NCBI GenBank assembly: GCA_945910395.1
Contig: CAMDYX010000015.1
Location: 1-54,189, forward strand
Length of the DNA stretch: 54,189 bases
Direction: 5' to 3'
From: an uncultured Agathobacter sp.
GTDB taxonomy: Bacteria > Bacillota > Clostridia > Lachnospirales > Lachnospiraceae
In this document: positions 26,582 through 37,137 of the stretch, piece after piece
How positions within the stretch are numbered: position 1 is the first letter of the stretch
How the letters are laid out: each line of letters starts with the position of its first letter
Translations under genes and position numbers: made by a program
The notes under the pieces: generated by a model
Databases searched by the model: none
What the model saw: the letters and a program-made list of their open reading frames with translations, nothing else
Told to the model about the DNA's origin: nothing

Positions 26582-26624
26582 TGATAAAGTATTCTAAAAA
26601 ATAAAAAGAAAGTGAGGTAAAACT

Positions 26625-26696
26625 ATGTTTAGAATTACGAATTTAATGAAACTGAATAATAAGCATGAGATTACCTCGGTGACATACATTTTCTAA
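26625..26696 (+). CDS. 23-residue leader peptide upstream of the ABC exporter (BmrB-like position)
   Basis: A short ORF, MFRITNLMKLNNKHEITSVTYIF, with a GTGAGGT ribosome-binding site at suitable spacing and stop TAA at 26694. It is followed by an intrinsic terminator 41 nt on, and then by a two-gene heterodimeric ABC exporter. In Bacillus subtilis the leader ORF bmrB controls bmrCD by ribosome-mediated transcription attenuation in response to ribosome-targeting antibiotics. The same logic is inferred here from layout only; the peptide itself shows no recognised similarity. Confidence 0.6.
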   Translation: MFRITNLMKLNNKHEITSVTYIF

Positions 26697-26736
26697 TAGG
26701 ATTTTCGGTAAATGAGAATTTTATAAGGAACATTTG

Positions 26737-26769
26737 GCCCAGGCAATTTTTTGCTTGGGCTTCTTTTTT
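26737..26769 (+). terminator. Leader terminator (attenuator) before the ABC exporter
   Basis: A stem of GCCCAGGCA / TGCTTGGGC (one wobble) with a short T-rich loop, followed by TTCTTTTTT. It lies between the leader ORF and the GTG start at 26862, so it would stop most transcription unless an alternative fold forms. ATTACC (about 26671) and GGTAAAT (about 26709) might take part in such a fold. Confidence 0.75.
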
Positions 26770-26861
26770 GTCTATCCTGTGTTGTGATAAAAAGGAAGCC
26801 TAAGATATGTAAATTGTCCGGGCCTTTTTGTATGGCATCGAAAAGATGGGAGGAGTTATTT

Positions 26862-28583
26862 GTGAAAAAAATTACAACGTATATTGGTGAGCACATTGGT
26901 TCATATCTTTTTGCCATGTTCTGTCTGGTTACTGCCATTGTGCTTGATATGATATATCCACAGATTACACAGCGGATCGTAGATGATGTAATCATGGATG
27001 GAAAGGCAGAACTTTTAACAAAATTATTAATTGGTATTCTTCTGGTGGGAATCGGAAGATGTATCTGCGGATACTTTAAAGAATTTACCTTCGACCGCAT
27101 GGGGGCAACCATCGGATCAGATATGCGAAAGGATCTGTTTTCACATATCCAGTCCCTGTCCATGGACTATTTCCACAATACAAATACCGGTGAACTCATG
27201 GCGAGGGTAAAGGACGACATCGACAGAATCTGGGGTGCCTTCGGATATGTGAGCATGCTTTTAATCGAGGTGATTATCCATATCATCATGATTCTGTGCT
27301 GCATGTTCCGCTTAAACTGGAAGCTGGCGTTTTTGCCCCTTGCCTTCATGAGTGTGTGCGGTGCTTTTGCGGTGATTATGGAAAGAAAGCTGGATCAGGT
27401 ATTTGAGCAGATCAGCGAGGAAAATTCCGTACTTACAACAGTAGCGGAGGAAAATCTTGCAGGGGTAAGAACCGTAAAGGCTTTTGCAAGGGAGGGTCAT
27501 GAGATTGCCAAGTTTTTGAAGCATAACAGGAGATATTATGATCTGAATATGCAGCAGTCCAAGGTGATGGTAAAATACAATCCGATTTTTTCCTTTGCGG
27601 GAAGAGTGCTTCCGGTCTGTACGGCAATTCTCGGAGGCTATTCAGTTATGAAGGGGGAGATGACCCTTGGAGCCTTAGTGGCCTTTGTGGAGTACACAAG
27701 AAATTGTACCTGGCCGGTGGAAATGATCGGATGGCTTCCCAATGAGCTTGCCGCAGCAATTGCATCCTATAAAAAAATCAAAAAAATCTACGGGGTAACA
27801 TCATCGGTCAAAGAGCCGGAAGCTCCGGTAATCCTGAATCATGTAGAGGGCAATGTAAGCTTTGAGCATGTGTCCTTTGAAATTGATAATAAAGAGATTT
27901 TGTCAGATATTTCGTTTACGATTCCGGCAGGAAAAACCCTTGGAATCATGGGGGCTACCGGCTCCGGAAAATCCTCCATCATCAATCTGCTCCAGAGATT
28001 TTATGACACAACGGAAGGAAGCATCAAACTGGATGGCGTAGATATCCGAAAGCTTTCCTTAGGACAGCTGCGAAGCAGCGCGGCGGTGGTGATGCAGGAT
28101 GTCTTTTTGTTTTCCGATACGATTTCGGAGAACATTAAGATGGGACTTCGAAATGAAATCACAAGCGCCCAGGTGCAGAAGGCTGCCCATGATGCTCAGG
28201 CCGCACACTTTATCGAAAAGCTGGATGACAAATATGAGACGGTCATCGGAGAGCGTGGAGTTGGACTTTCCGGTGGACAGAAGCAAAGAATCAGCATTGC
28301 AAGAGCCCTTGCAAAGCACGCACCGATTCTGGTTCTTGATGATTCCACCTCTGCCCTTGATATGGAGACCGAGCATGAAGTCCAGATGATGCTAAAGCAG
28401 CTGGAAGATACAACAAAAATCATTATTGCACACCGGATTTCTGCAGTTCGCCACGCAGATGAGATCCTCTTTTTACAGGATGGAAAAGTGGCAGAGCGGG
28501 GAACCCACGAAGAACTGCTGGAAAAGAAGGGCTTGTATTATGAGACCTTTATGGCTCAGTACGGCACGTTTCTGGCATCTTAA
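26862..28583 (+). CDS. Heterodimeric ABC exporter, first half-transporter (BmrC-like, degenerate site)
   Basis: A 573-residue ABC exporter half: a six-helix transmembrane domain, then a nucleotide-binding domain. The ATPase has Walker A GATGSGKSSI (about 364), signature LSGGQKQRIS (about 469), and Walker B ILVLDDSTSALD. The catalytic Glu is replaced by Asp (DD for DE), the usual mark of the degenerate site in heterodimers such as BmrC/BmrD or TM287/288. GTG at 26862 is chosen because GGGAGGAG lies 9 nt upstream; an ATG at 26832 has no such site. Drug or toxin efflux is likely, with the substrate unknown. Confidence 0.9.
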   Translation: MKKITTYIGEHIGSYLFAMFCLVTAIVLDMIYPQITQRIVDDVIMDGKAELLTKLLIGILLVGIGRCICGYFKEFTFDRMGATIGSDMRKDLFSHIQSLSMDYFHNTNTGELMARVKDDIDRIWGAFGYVSMLLIEVIIHIIMILCCMFRLNWKLAFLPLAFMSVCGAFAVIMERKLDQVFEQISEENSVLTTVAEENLAGVRTVKAFAREGHEIAKFLKHNRRYYDLNMQQSKVMVKYNPIFSFAGRVLPVCTAILGGYSVMKGEMTLGALVAFVEYTRNCTWPVEMIGWLPNELAAAIASYKKIKKIYGVTSSVKEPEAPVILNHVEGNVSFEHVSFEIDNKEILSDISFTIPAGKTLGIMGATGSGKSSIINLLQRFYDTTEGSIKLDGVDIRKLSLGQLRSSAAVVMQDVFLFSDTISENIKMGLRNEITSAQVQKAAHDAQAAHFIEKLDDKYETVIGERGVGLSGGQKQRISIARALAKHAPILVLDDSTSALDMETEHEVQMMLKQLEDTTKIIIAHRISAVRHADEILFLQDGKVAERGTHEELLEKKGLYYETFMAQYGTFLAS

Positions 28584-28600
28584 GAAAGGAGGCCTTTTCG

Positions 28601-30391
28601 ATGGCTGTTAATTCGTTTCGTGAAGACGAACAGATGTCGGGCATGGATCAGATGAAGATCGTAAAACGTCTGGTTGCCTATCTGTTTGCATATAAAGGGC
28701 AGATCGCATGTGTATTTTTATGCATGGCTGTCGCAATCGCCATTTCACTGATCAATCCGCTTCTGATTGAGGACGCCCTTGATATTTATGTTGCAAATGG
28801 CGATATGCCGGGACTTCTTAAGCTGGGAGTTCTGGCAATTGTAATCAACCTGGTCTATATACTGGTTGTAAAGATCAGAATGCTTCTTATGGCAAAAATG
28901 ACAAATAAGATTCTGATGAATATCCGTCAGAATCTGTACGAGCATATTCAGACGCTGTCCTTTTCCTTCTTTGACAGCAGACCCTCCGGAAAGATTCTGG
29001 CGAGAATCATCGGAGATGTCAATTCACTGAAGGATCTGTTCAACAACTTTGTAACGACCCTGCTTCCTGAGCTGATCACGGTTGTGGGCGTTGTAGTGAT
29101 CATGTTTGTAAAGGACTGGAGGCTTGCTCTTGCATCCCTCTGTACCATTCCGGTTCTGGCAGCAGGGATCTGTTTTATCCAGAAAAAGGGAGAGATCCGT
29201 TGGAGAATTTTCCGTAAGAAATCCTCCAACCTGAATGCTTATGTACATGAGGACATTGCGGGAATTTCCGTGGTACAGAGTCTGCATGCACAAAAGGAGA
29301 CCAAGCAGACCTTCGGAGAGCTTACGGATGAGCACAAGGCAGCATTTATGTCTGCTGTAACTTATTCGGATATGTTTTTTCCGATTGTAGATTTTTCCTG
29401 GGGAATTGGCGTAATGATGCTCTATCTTGTGGCGGTAAAGGTGCTTCGGATTCAGGTGGATTCTGTGGGAATTCTGGTGGCCTTCAGTGCCTATGTCAAC
29501 ATGTTCTGGAATCCGATTTCGAACCTGAGTAATTTTTATAACAATCTGGTTACCAATCTGTCTGCAGCAGAACGTATCTTTGATATTCTCGATACACAGC
29601 CGGATATCAAGGATAACGAGAATGCAATAGAGCTTCCGGAGGCTGCCGGTGCGGTGGACTTTTCTAATGTCAGCTTTACCTACGACCGGGGAACACCGGC
29701 GGAGACAAAGGTGCTTGAAAACGTCAGCTTTCACGTAAATCCGGGAGAGACCATTGCGCTTGTGGGACCTACCGGTGCAGGAAAGACAACGATTGTAAAT
29801 CTGATCAGCCGTTTCTATGATATTGAAGAGGGAACAATCTGTATTGATGGTTACGACCTGACGAAGGTTTCCATTCCAAGCTTAAGAAACCAGATGGGAG
29901 TGATGACTCAGGATAATTTCATTTTCCATGGAACGGTACGGGAAAATATTCTGTATGGAAAACTGGATGCAACGGAAGAGGAAGTTATAGCAGCTGCAAA
30001 GGCAGTTAGCGCCCATGACTTTATCATGAAGATGGAAAAGGGCTATGACACCGTGCTCAAGGAGCAGGGGGCAGGACTTTCCATCGGTCAGCGCCAGCTG
30101 ATTGCATTTGCAAGAACCATGATCTCCAAACCGTCCATTCTGATTCTGGATGAGGCAACCTCAAGCATCGATACCCATACCGAGCTTCTGGTACAGAAAG
30201 GAATCGAGGCTCTGCTATCTGGAAGAACCAGTTTTGTCATTGCACACAGACTTTCCACCATTCAGAATGCAGACCGGATATTTGTCATTGACCAGGGTGG
30301 AATTTTAGAGCAGGGCACCCCAAAGGAGCTTATGGCAAAGAAGGGGGCATACTACGACTTGTATATGGCACAATTTGCGGAAGTCGTGTAA
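28601..30391 (+). CDS. Heterodimeric ABC exporter, second half-transporter (BmrD-like, catalytic site)
   Basis: A 596-residue partner half-transporter. A transmembrane domain with six helices (YLFAYKGQIACVFLCMAVAIAI) precedes the ATPase: Walker A GPTGAGKTTI (about 388), signature LSIGQRQLIAFARTM (about 493), Walker B ILILDEATSSID with the catalytic Glu intact, and switch His in VIAHRLSTI. It complements the degenerate site of the upstream subunit. AAAGGAGG precedes the ATG, 17 bp after the first gene's stop. Confidence 0.94.
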   Translation: MAVNSFREDEQMSGMDQMKIVKRLVAYLFAYKGQIACVFLCMAVAIAISLINPLLIEDALDIYVANGDMPGLLKLGVLAIVINLVYILVVKIRMLLMAKMTNKILMNIRQNLYEHIQTLSFSFFDSRPSGKILARIIGDVNSLKDLFNNFVTTLLPELITVVGVVVIMFVKDWRLALASLCTIPVLAAGICFIQKKGEIRWRIFRKKSSNLNAYVHEDIAGISVVQSLHAQKETKQTFGELTDEHKAAFMSAVTYSDMFFPIVDFSWGIGVMMLYLVAVKVLRIQVDSVGILVAFSAYVNMFWNPISNLSNFYNNLVTNLSAAERIFDILDTQPDIKDNENAIELPEAAGAVDFSNVSFTYDRGTPAETKVLENVSFHVNPGETIALVGPTGAGKTTIVNLISRFYDIEEGTICIDGYDLTKVSIPSLRNQMGVMTQDNFIFHGTVRENILYGKLDATEEEVIAAAKAVSAHDFIMKMEKGYDTVLKEQGAGLSIGQRQLIAFARTMISKPSILILDEATSSIDTHTELLVQKGIEALLSGRTSFVIAHRLSTIQNADRIFVIDQGGILEQGTPKELMAKKGAYYDLYMAQFAEVV

Positions 30392-30443
30392 AAAAGTACT
30401 AGCCAAGCCAAAACTCTTGTGTTATAATCCTTAAATGACTGTA

Positions 30444-30490
30444 GTGGTCGTATTATGCCCTTTTGAAAGAACGACCACCCCGAATACGAC
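30444..30490 (+). other. Leader of tig with two mutually exclusive hairpins
   Basis: GTGGTCGT (30444-30451) can pair with ACGACCAC (30471-30478). The overlapping GTCGTATT (30447-30454) can pair with AATACGAC (30483-30490). Both are perfect 8-bp stems sharing bases, so only one can form at a time. A TATAAT at 30423-30428 would place this segment at the start of the tig mRNA; no good -35 is seen. Confidence 0.4.
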
Positions 30491-30531
30491 GTACATGATA
30501 TTCATATATATTAAGGAGGAACAAATAAGTA

Positions 30532-31872
30532 ATGAGTGTACAGGTTGAGAAGTTAGAGAAGAACATGGCGAAGCTTACCATCGAAGTTTCTGCTGAAGAG
30601 TTAGAGAAAGCATTAGAGGCAGCTTACCAGAAGGAGAAGAATAAAATCAGTATCCCTGGTTTCCGTAAGGGTAAGGTTCCGAGAGCTATGGTTGAGAAGA
30701 TGTATGGTGCAGGAATCTTTTACGAGGATGCAGCGAATACCTTAATGCAGCAGAACTATCCTGCAGCAGTTGATGAGAGCGGTGTGGATATCGTTTCACG
30801 TCCTACTGTAGATATTGTTCAGATCGAAAAAGGCAAGCCATTTATTTTTACGGCAGAGGTTGCTGTACGCCCAGAGGTTACTCTTGGAAAATATACAGGT
30901 GTTACCGTAACTAAGATAGATACAACTGTAACAGATGCTGAGGTTGATGAAGCCTTAGAGCAGGAGAGAAATAAGAACGCCAGAGACATTTCCGTAACCG
31001 ACCGTGCTGTTTGTGATGGCGATACAGCAGTCATCGACTTTGAGGGATTTGTAGACGGAGTTGCATTTGAAGGTGGAAAGGGCGAGAATCATCCCCTTGT
31101 AATCGGATCTCATTCCTTTATTGATACCTTCGAGGATCAGATTATCGGCAAGAATGTCGGCGACGAGTTCGATGTAAACGTAACCTTCCCGGAGCAGTAT
31201 CAGGCTGCTGACCTTGCAGGAAAGCCGGCTGTATTCAAGGTAAAGGTTAACGAAATCAAGTCCAAGGAGCTTCCGGAACTGAATGATGAGTTCGCACAGG
31301 ATGTATCTGAGTTCGATACTCTTGCTGAGTACAAGGAAGACCTTAAGAAGAACCTTGAGAAGAAGAAGGAAGACGAAGCTAAGAGAACCAAAGAGGACGA
31401 GGCAATTGCAAAGATTGTTGAGAAGTCCAAGATGGAGATTCCGGATGCAATGATCGATACCCAGTGTGAGAACATGATTGATGAGTTTGCACAGAGAATC
31501 GCACAGAGCGGACTTTCCATGGAGCAGTACATGCAGTTCTCAGGAATGACTATTGATTCCTTAAAGGAGCAGGTTCGTCCGGAAGCAATCACACGTATTC
31601 AGACAAGTCTTGTACTTGAGCAGATTGCAAAGGAAGAGAACATTGAGATTTCCGATGAAGATATTGATGCTGAAATCGAGAAGATGGCAGCTTCATATGG
31701 AATGGAAGCAGATAAGCTGAAAGAGTACATGGGAGATGCTGAGAAGAATTCCATGAAGCGTGAGCTTTCCATTACAAAGGCAATCGACATCATTATGAGC
31801 AGCACAAAGGAAAGAGCAAAAGCAAAGTCTAAGAAAGAGAAAGACGCTGACGCTGAAGAAACAGAAGAATAA
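30532..31872 (+). CDS. tig: Trigger factor (ribosome-associated chaperone, prolyl isomerase)
   Basis: A 446-residue three-domain trigger factor. The N-terminal ribosome-binding domain contains the signature GFRKGKVPR (about residues 43-51). The central FKBP domain (about 150-245) includes GDTAVIDFEGFVDGVAFEGG. The C-terminal helical chaperone arms end in a Lys/Glu-rich tail. It folds nascent chains at the ribosome exit. AAGGAGGAAC lies before the ATG. It heads the proteostasis cluster with clpP, clpX and lon, an order common in Firmicutes. Confidence 0.98.
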   Translation: MSVQVEKLEKNMAKLTIEVSAEELEKALEAAYQKEKNKISIPGFRKGKVPRAMVEKMYGAGIFYEDAANTLMQQNYPAAVDESGVDIVSRPTVDIVQIEKGKPFIFTAEVAVRPEVTLGKYTGVTVTKIDTTVTDAEVDEALEQERNKNARDISVTDRAVCDGDTAVIDFEGFVDGVAFEGGKGENHPLVIGSHSFIDTFEDQIIGKNVGDEFDVNVTFPEQYQAADLAGKPAVFKVKVNEIKSKELPELNDEFAQDVSEFDTLAEYKEDLKKNLEKKKEDEAKRTKEDEAIAKIVEKSKMEIPDAMIDTQCENMIDEFAQRIAQSGLSMEQYMQFSGMTIDSLKEQVRPEAITRIQTSLVLEQIAKEENIEISDEDIDAEIEKMAASYGMEADKLKEYMGDAEKNSMKRELSITKAIDIIMSSTKERAKAKSKKEKDADAEETEE

Positions 31873-31975
31873 AAGCAAAAAGTGCCTCTCATTTTTGCAA
31901 AATGAATTTTTTGCGAATTGGGGGGCAAAACTTTTTTTAATTCTGCATAAGTAATATTAAAGGAGGCTTTTTATC

Positions 31976-32560
31976 ATGAGTTTAGTACCTTATGTCATTG
32001 AACAAACCGGACGGGGAGAGCGCAATTATGATATTTACTCTCGTCTGTTAAAGGATCGTATCATTTTTTTGGGAGAGGAGGTCAATGAGACAACGGCCAG
32101 TCTTGTAGTTGCCCAGCTGTTGTTTTTGGAATCTGAAGACCCGAGCAAGGACATTCATTTATACATCAATTCGCCGGGAGGAATGGTAACTGCCGGACTT
32201 GCAATTTATGATACCATGCAGTATATCAAATGTGATGTATCCACCATTTGCCTTGGAATGGCTGCAAGTATGGGAGCTTTTCTTCTTGCAGGTGGAGCGA
32301 AAGGTAAGAGATATGCCCTTCCGAATGCAGAAATCATGATTCATCAGCCTTCCGGAGGAGCAAAGGGACAGGCAACCGAAATCCAGATTGCAGCAGAAAA
32401 TATATTAAAGACCAAGAAACGGTTAAATGAAATCTTAGCTGCGAATACAGGAAAGCCATATGACGTAGTGGCTGCGGACACCGAGCGTGATTATTACATG
32501 TCTGCGGAGGAAGCAAAGGAATATGGTCTGATTGATAGCGTAATTACCAACAGACAGTAA
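31976..32560 (+). CDS. clpP: ATP-dependent Clp protease proteolytic subunit
   Basis: A 194-residue serine protease with the catalytic triad visible: Ser98 in [11 protein letters not shown], His123 in [10 protein letters not shown], and Asp172 in TERDYYMS. The N-terminal segment [14 protein letters not shown] is typical of the short axial loop. It forms a tetradecameric barrel that degrades proteins fed by ClpX, encoded next. An AAGGAGG site precedes the ATG. It lies 103 bp after tig; a weak A/T-rich hairpin near 31900-31940 is not a convincing terminator. Confidence 0.98.
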   Translation: MSLVPYVIEQTGRGERNYDIYSRLLKDRIIFLGEEVNETTASLVVAQLLFLESEDPSKDIHLYINSPGGMVTAGLAIYDTMQYIKCDVSTICLGMAASMGAFLLAGGAKGKRYALPNAEIMIHQPSGGAKGQATEIQIAAENILKTKKRLNEILAANTGKPYDVVAADTERDYYMSAEEAKEYGLIDSVITNRQ

Positions 32561-32632
32561 CAAAGACAGAGGGTAGCCCGTAATCTGGGATACCCTTTTG
32601 CAGCTTAAATATGAAGGTATTGGAGAATAGAA

Positions 32633-33928
32633 ATGGCAGGAAAAAATAACGGAGATGTTTCGAATTCAGTAGTGCGCTGCTCCTTTTGCGGAAAAACGCA
32701 GAATCAGGTGGGAAGACTGATTTCGGGACCGAATGGCGCATTTATCTGCGACCATTGTGTAGACGTATGTGCAGAAATCATTGAAGAAGAGGAAATGGAG
32801 GAAGGAAAAGCGACGGCTTCCGATGAGATTAACCTTTTGAAGCCGGAAGAACTGAAAAGCTTTCTGGATGACTATGTAATTGGACAGGACCAGGCAAAGA
32901 AGGTATTGTCTGTTGCTGTATATAATCATTATAAGAGAGTTCTGGCAGGGGGCGATCTTGCAGGGGTGGAGCTTCAAAAGAGTAACATTCTGATGCTTGG
33001 ACCAACCGGTTCGGGAAAGACACTTCTGGCCCAGACCTTAGCAAGGGTATTGAATGTGCCCTTTGCAATTGCGGATGCCACCACTCTTACCGAGGCAGGA
33101 TATGTAGGTGAGGATGTGGAGAACATTTTGCTAAAGCTGATTCAGGCTGCAGATTATGATATTGATCGTGCCGAGCATGGAATTATCTATATCGATGAAA
33201 TTGATAAGATTACCAAGAAGTCCGAAAACGTATCCATTACCAGAGATGTATCCGGTGAGGGCGTTCAGCAGGCACTTCTTAAAATCTTAGAGGGGACGGT
33301 TGCCTCTGTTCCTCCTCAGGGAGGAAGAAAGCATCCGCAGCAGGAGCTGATTCCAATCGATACCACCAATATTCTTTTTATCTGCGGAGGAGCCTTTGAC
33401 GGACTGGAAAAAATAATTGAAAGCCGCAGGGATAAGAAGGCAATTGGATTTAATTCCGAGGTGAAAGCAAAGAGCGAGATGAATGTAGGGGAGTCCTTTA
33501 AGCATGCGCTTCCTCAGGATTTTGTAAAGTTTGGACTGATACCGGAATTTATCGGACGTGTTCCGATTACCGTTTCCTTAGACTCTCTGGATAAGGAAGC
33601 CTTGATCCGAATCCTGAGAGAGCCGAAGAATTCCCTTGTAAAGCAGTACGAAAAGCTCTTTGAGCTGGATGGTGTGGGACTGGAATTTTCGGAGGATGCC
33701 ATTGAAGCAATTGCAGATAAGGCTCTTGAGAGAGAGACCGGTGCAAGAGGACTTCGTGCAATCATGGAGAATGTGATGCTGGATTTGATGTATCGGATTC
33801 CGTCTGACGAGTCCATCAGCAGATGTGTAATTACAAAAGAGATCGTTGAGAAAAATCTTGCCATTGACGGCGAGGATGCCCTTCCTGCTTCATCCTTAGA
33901 GGATGAAAAGAAGGAAATGGCGTCATAG
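32633..33928 (+). CDS. clpX: ClpX ATPase, unfoldase subunit of ClpXP
   Basis: A 431-residue AAA+ unfoldase. The N-terminal C4 zinc-binding domain uses Cys16, Cys19, Cys39 and Cys42 (CSFC...CDHC). Walker A is GPTGSGKT (about 123), Walker B is [10 protein letters not shown], and the ClpP-docking IGF loop (KKAIGFNSE) is near 268. The C-terminal AAA lid follows ([15 protein letters not shown]). It recognises, unfolds and passes substrates to ClpP. It is in an operon with clpP and lon. Confidence 0.98.
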   Translation: MAGKNNGDVSNSVVRCSFCGKTQNQVGRLISGPNGAFICDHCVDVCAEIIEEEEMEEGKATASDEINLLKPEELKSFLDDYVIGQDQAKKVLSVAVYNHYKRVLAGGDLAGVELQKSNILMLGPTGSGKTLLAQTLARVLNVPFAIADATTLTEAGYVGEDVENILLKLIQAADYDIDRAEHGIIYIDEIDKITKKSENVSITRDVSGEGVQQALLKILEGTVASVPPQGGRKHPQQELIPIDTTNILFICGGAFDGLEKIIESRRDKKAIGFNSEVKAKSEMNVGESFKHALPQDFVKFGLIPEFIGRVPITVSLDSLDKEALIRILREPKNSLVKQYEKLFELDGVGLEFSEDAIEAIADKALERETGARGLRAIMENVMLDLMYRIPSDESISRCVITKEIVEKNLAIDGEDALPASSLEDEKKEMAS

Positions 33929-33943
33929 TTTAGGAGAATAAAC

Positions 33944-36292
33944 GTGAGAGATATTGTATTGACCATGCCGGCAGTTGCATTACGCGGTATGACGATCCTG
34001 CCGGGAATGATCGCTCATTTTGATATTAGCCGCTCAAAGTCCATAAGGGCTGTGGAAGAGGCAATGTCAAAAGACCAGCAGATTTTTCTGGTGACACAAA
34101 AGGATGTGGAGCAGGAAAATCCCAATACGGAAGACCTGTATAAGGTTGGCATTCTGGCTCAGATCAAGCAGATTGTGAAGCTGCAGAAGGATATTGTCCG
34201 TATTTTGGTGGAAGGGGAAAGACGGGCAGAAATATTAGGCTTTACGGAAAAAACAGATTACCTGGAAGCAGACATTATCGTGTATTCCGAGGATGGGACA
34301 GATGACGTTGTCCCGGAGGCGAAGGAGGCCATGCTTTCCAGCGTGAAGGAAAACTTTAAGAAGTATGCCAAGGAAAACGGAAAATTTGGAAGTGAAGTAG
34401 TAAAGGGCACAGAAGAGATTTATGACATCGCAAAGCTTTTGGATTACGTTGCCAACAATCTTCCGGTTTCCTATGAGAAAAAGCAGAAGGTGCTGGAGGC
34501 GGTTACGCTGACAGAGCGCTATGAGGTGTTGCTGGCTCTTTTACTGAAGGAGATGGAGGTTGTTGCAATTAAGAACGATTTCCAGAAGAAGGTAAGAGCA
34601 AAAGTAGACAAGCACCAGAAGGAATATCTGCTTAGAGAACAGATGGGCGTAATCCGGGAAGAATTAGGTGAGGATACTACGGGATCGGATGCGGATGAAT
34701 ATCTGGAAAAGACCGAAAAACTGGATGCTTCGGATGAGGTAAAGGAGCGCCTGAAAAAGGAAATTGCCAGATTTAAGAGTATCAGTGGCAGCTCTTCTGA
34801 GAGTGCCGTAAGCCGCGGATATATTGAGACACTGTTGGAGCTGCCATGGAATAAGGCATCTGTGGACAACACGGATTTGGACCACGCGGAGGAAATCTTA
34901 GATAAGGAGCATTACGGCCTAAAGCAGGTAAAAGAGCGTATGCTGGAATTTTTGGCTGTGCGCAATCTGACAAGCAAGGGTGAAAGCCCGATTATTTGTC
35001 TTGTGGGCCCCCCGGGAACAGGTAAGACCAGCATCGCAAGGTCCATTGCAAGGGCACTGGATAAAAAGTATGTCCGGATATGCTTGGGCGGTGTCCGGGA
35101 CGAAGCGGAAATCCGGGGACATCGCAAAACCTATGTGGGAGCAATGCCCGGCCGTATTATTAACGGATTAAAGCAGGCAGGGGTAAATAACCCACTGATG
35201 CTTCTGGATGAAATTGATAAAGTAAGCAGCGATTATAAAGGGGATACTGCATCGGCGCTTCTTGAAGTACTAGACGCAGAACAGAATAACAAATTCTGCG
35301 ACCATTATGTGGAGCTTCCGGTGGATTTGTCTGAGGTTCTGTTTCTTGCAACCGCAAATTCCACTCAGGATATCCCAAAGCCTCTTTTGGACCGTATGGA
35401 GGTCATTGAGGTAAACAGCTATACCGAAAATGAAAAGTTCCATATTGCAAAGGATTATCTGATTTCAAAGCAGATGGAAAAGAACGGCCTTAAGGAGGAT
35501 ATGCTCTCCATCAGTGACGGTGCGATCCGGGATATGATTGCCTTTTATACCAAGGAAGCCGGAGTGCGGCAGCTAGAGCGGACCATCGGTGAAGTCTGTC
35601 GGAAGGCAGCTAGGACTATTTATCAGAAAAAGGCAGAAAAAATTTCTGTCACCACCACAAATCTGAAAAAATATCTTGGAAAAGAAAAGTACCGCAGGGA
35701 AAAGAAAAATGATACCAATGAGATCGGTATTGTCCGTGGACTTGCCTGGACGAGCGTCGGTGGAGTGACCTTAGAGGTTGAAGTGAATATCCTGCCCGGA
35801 AGCGGAGAGTGCAGGCTCACCGGAAAAATGGGGGATGTCATGAAGGAGTCTGCACAGGCTGCGGTAAGCTACGTCCGGTCTATTAGTGATGCATATCAGA
35901 TTCCAAAGGAATTTTACAAGGAACATGATATCCATGTACATATTCCGGAGGGCGCTGTACCAAAGGACGGACCATCCGCAGGAATTACCATGGCAACGGC
36001 AATCCTTTCAGCGGTAGCCCGGATTCCGGTTCGTGCGGAGGTTGCAATGACAGGGGAAATCACACTTCGGGGAAGAGTTCTTCCCATCGGAGGCTTGAAG
36101 GAAAAGCTTCTTGCGGCAAAGAATGCGGGAATCACCTGCGTGTGTGTGCCCAAGGATAACGAGAAGGATGTGGAAGAAATTTCAAAGGAAATTGTAGGCG
36201 GCATGCAGATCGTTTTCGTGGAGAAGCTGGATGAAGTATTAGATGTGGCTTTTGTAAAGGAAACCAAAAAGAATGGTAGTAAAAAACGTTGA
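33944..36292 (+). CDS. lon: Lon endopeptidase (ATP-dependent protease La)
   Basis: A 782-residue LonA protease: an N-terminal substrate domain ([23 protein letters not shown]), a central AAA+ module with GPPGTGKT (about 354-361), and a C-terminal Ser-Lys protease domain. The latter has KDGPSAGIT (Ser about 679) and the Lys region [16 protein letters not shown]. It degrades misfolded and regulatory proteins. GTG is the start, with AGGAG 8 nt upstream. The last 20 bp overlap yihA. Confidence 0.98.
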   Translation: MRDIVLTMPAVALRGMTILPGMIAHFDISRSKSIRAVEEAMSKDQQIFLVTQKDVEQENPNTEDLYKVGILAQIKQIVKLQKDIVRILVEGERRAEILGFTEKTDYLEADIIVYSEDGTDDVVPEAKEAMLSSVKENFKKYAKENGKFGSEVVKGTEEIYDIAKLLDYVANNLPVSYEKKQKVLEAVTLTERYEVLLALLLKEMEVVAIKNDFQKKVRAKVDKHQKEYLLREQMGVIREELGEDTTGSDADEYLEKTEKLDASDEVKERLKKEIARFKSISGSSSESAVSRGYIETLLELPWNKASVDNTDLDHAEEILDKEHYGLKQVKERMLEFLAVRNLTSKGESPIICLVGPPGTGKTSIARSIARALDKKYVRICLGGVRDEAEIRGHRKTYVGAMPGRIINGLKQAGVNNPLMLLDEIDKVSSDYKGDTASALLEVLDAEQNNKFCDHYVELPVDLSEVLFLATANSTQDIPKPLLDRMEVIEVNSYTENEKFHIAKDYLISKQMEKNGLKEDMLSISDGAIRDMIAFYTKEAGVRQLERTIGEVCRKAARTIYQKKAEKISVTTTNLKKYLGKEKYRREKKNDTNEIGIVRGLAWTSVGGVTLEVEVNILPGSGECRLTGKMGDVMKESAQAAVSYVRSISDAYQIPKEFYKEHDIHVHIPEGAVPKDGPSAGITMATAILSAVARIPVRAEVAMTGEITLRGRVLPIGGLKEKLLAAKNAGITCVCVPKDNEKDVEEISKEIVGGMQIVFVEKLDEVLDVAFVKETKKNGSKKR

Positions 36293-37055
36293 TCTTGAAA
36301 TTGTCTGTGGCGTTACAAGCGAAATCCCGGATACTGCGTACGGCGAAGTGGCATTTGCAGGGAAATCCAATGTGGGAAAATCCTCGCTGATCAATGCACT
36401 TTTAAATCGGAAATCCTTAGCGAGAACCTCTTCCCAGCCGGGAAAAACACAGACCATCAATTTTTACAATGTAAACGACAAAATGTATCTGGTAGATCTT
36501 CCGGGATACGGATATGCTACGGCAAATGAAGAGATAAAAGCAAAGTGGGGTGTGATGATTGAAAATTATCTGCATACCTCTAAGCAGCTTAAGGCAGTAT
36601 TTCTTCTTATTGATATCCGGCATGAGCCTTCGGAAAATGATAAACTGATGTATGAGTGGATGGTAAATCAGGGATATGCTCCCATCATCATCGCAACAAA
36701 GGCAGATAAGCTAAAGCCCGGGCAGATTCCGGCCCATGTGGAGCAGATCAAGGACGTTCTTTCGGTAGAACCGGACACGGTTGTGATTCCCTTTTCTGCG
36801 GAGTCAAAGCTGGGAAAGGAAGATATCTGGGAGCTGATTGATTCTTTGGTATTAAGCAGAGAAGAGCTTACAGAAATGCTTTTGGAACAGGAACGGAAAA
36901 AAGCTGAAAAACGCAAAAAAGCACAGAAAGCGCCGGAGATTCTAGAAAACGGAAGGAAGGCCAGATGGAAGGCCAGCGGACATCCGGTGGCAAAGAAAAC
37001 CCAGAAGAAGGCGAAAGAAAAGAAGCTGGCGGGAAAGAAAGGAAAGAAGAGATAG
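36273..37055 (+). CDS. yihA: Ribosome biogenesis GTPase YihA/YsxC (EngB)
   Basis: A 260-residue GTPase. It has G1 [13 protein letters not shown]3 DLPGYGYA, G4 [10 protein letters not shown] and G5 [11 protein letters not shown], with the family-typical [13 protein letters not shown] switch. It acts in late 50S subunit assembly. Its length exceeds the usual 195-200 residues by about 60: the C-terminal extension is strongly basic and repetitive ([30 protein letters not shown]). It might help rRNA binding, which is inferred. The start codon lies inside lon, so the genes are coupled. Confidence 0.95.
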   Translation: MVVKNVDLEIVCGVTSEIPDTAYGEVAFAGKSNVGKSSLINALLNRKSLARTSSQPGKTQTINFYNVNDKMYLVDLPGYGYATANEEIKAKWGVMIENYLHTSKQLKAVFLLIDIRHEPSENDKLMYEWMVNQGYAPIIIATKADKLKPGQIPAHVEQIKDVLSVEPDTVVIPFSAESKLGKEDIWELIDSLVLSREELTEMLLEQERKKAEKRKKAQKAPEILENGRKARWKASGHPVAKKTQKKAKEKKLAGKKGKKR

Positions 37056-37137
37056 CTATTGCGCTTTTTTCGAAACATAGTTATAATTAGTACTAAAGTA
37101 GTTGGGTATTTAGCATAATTGTTTGGGGGAAAAACTT

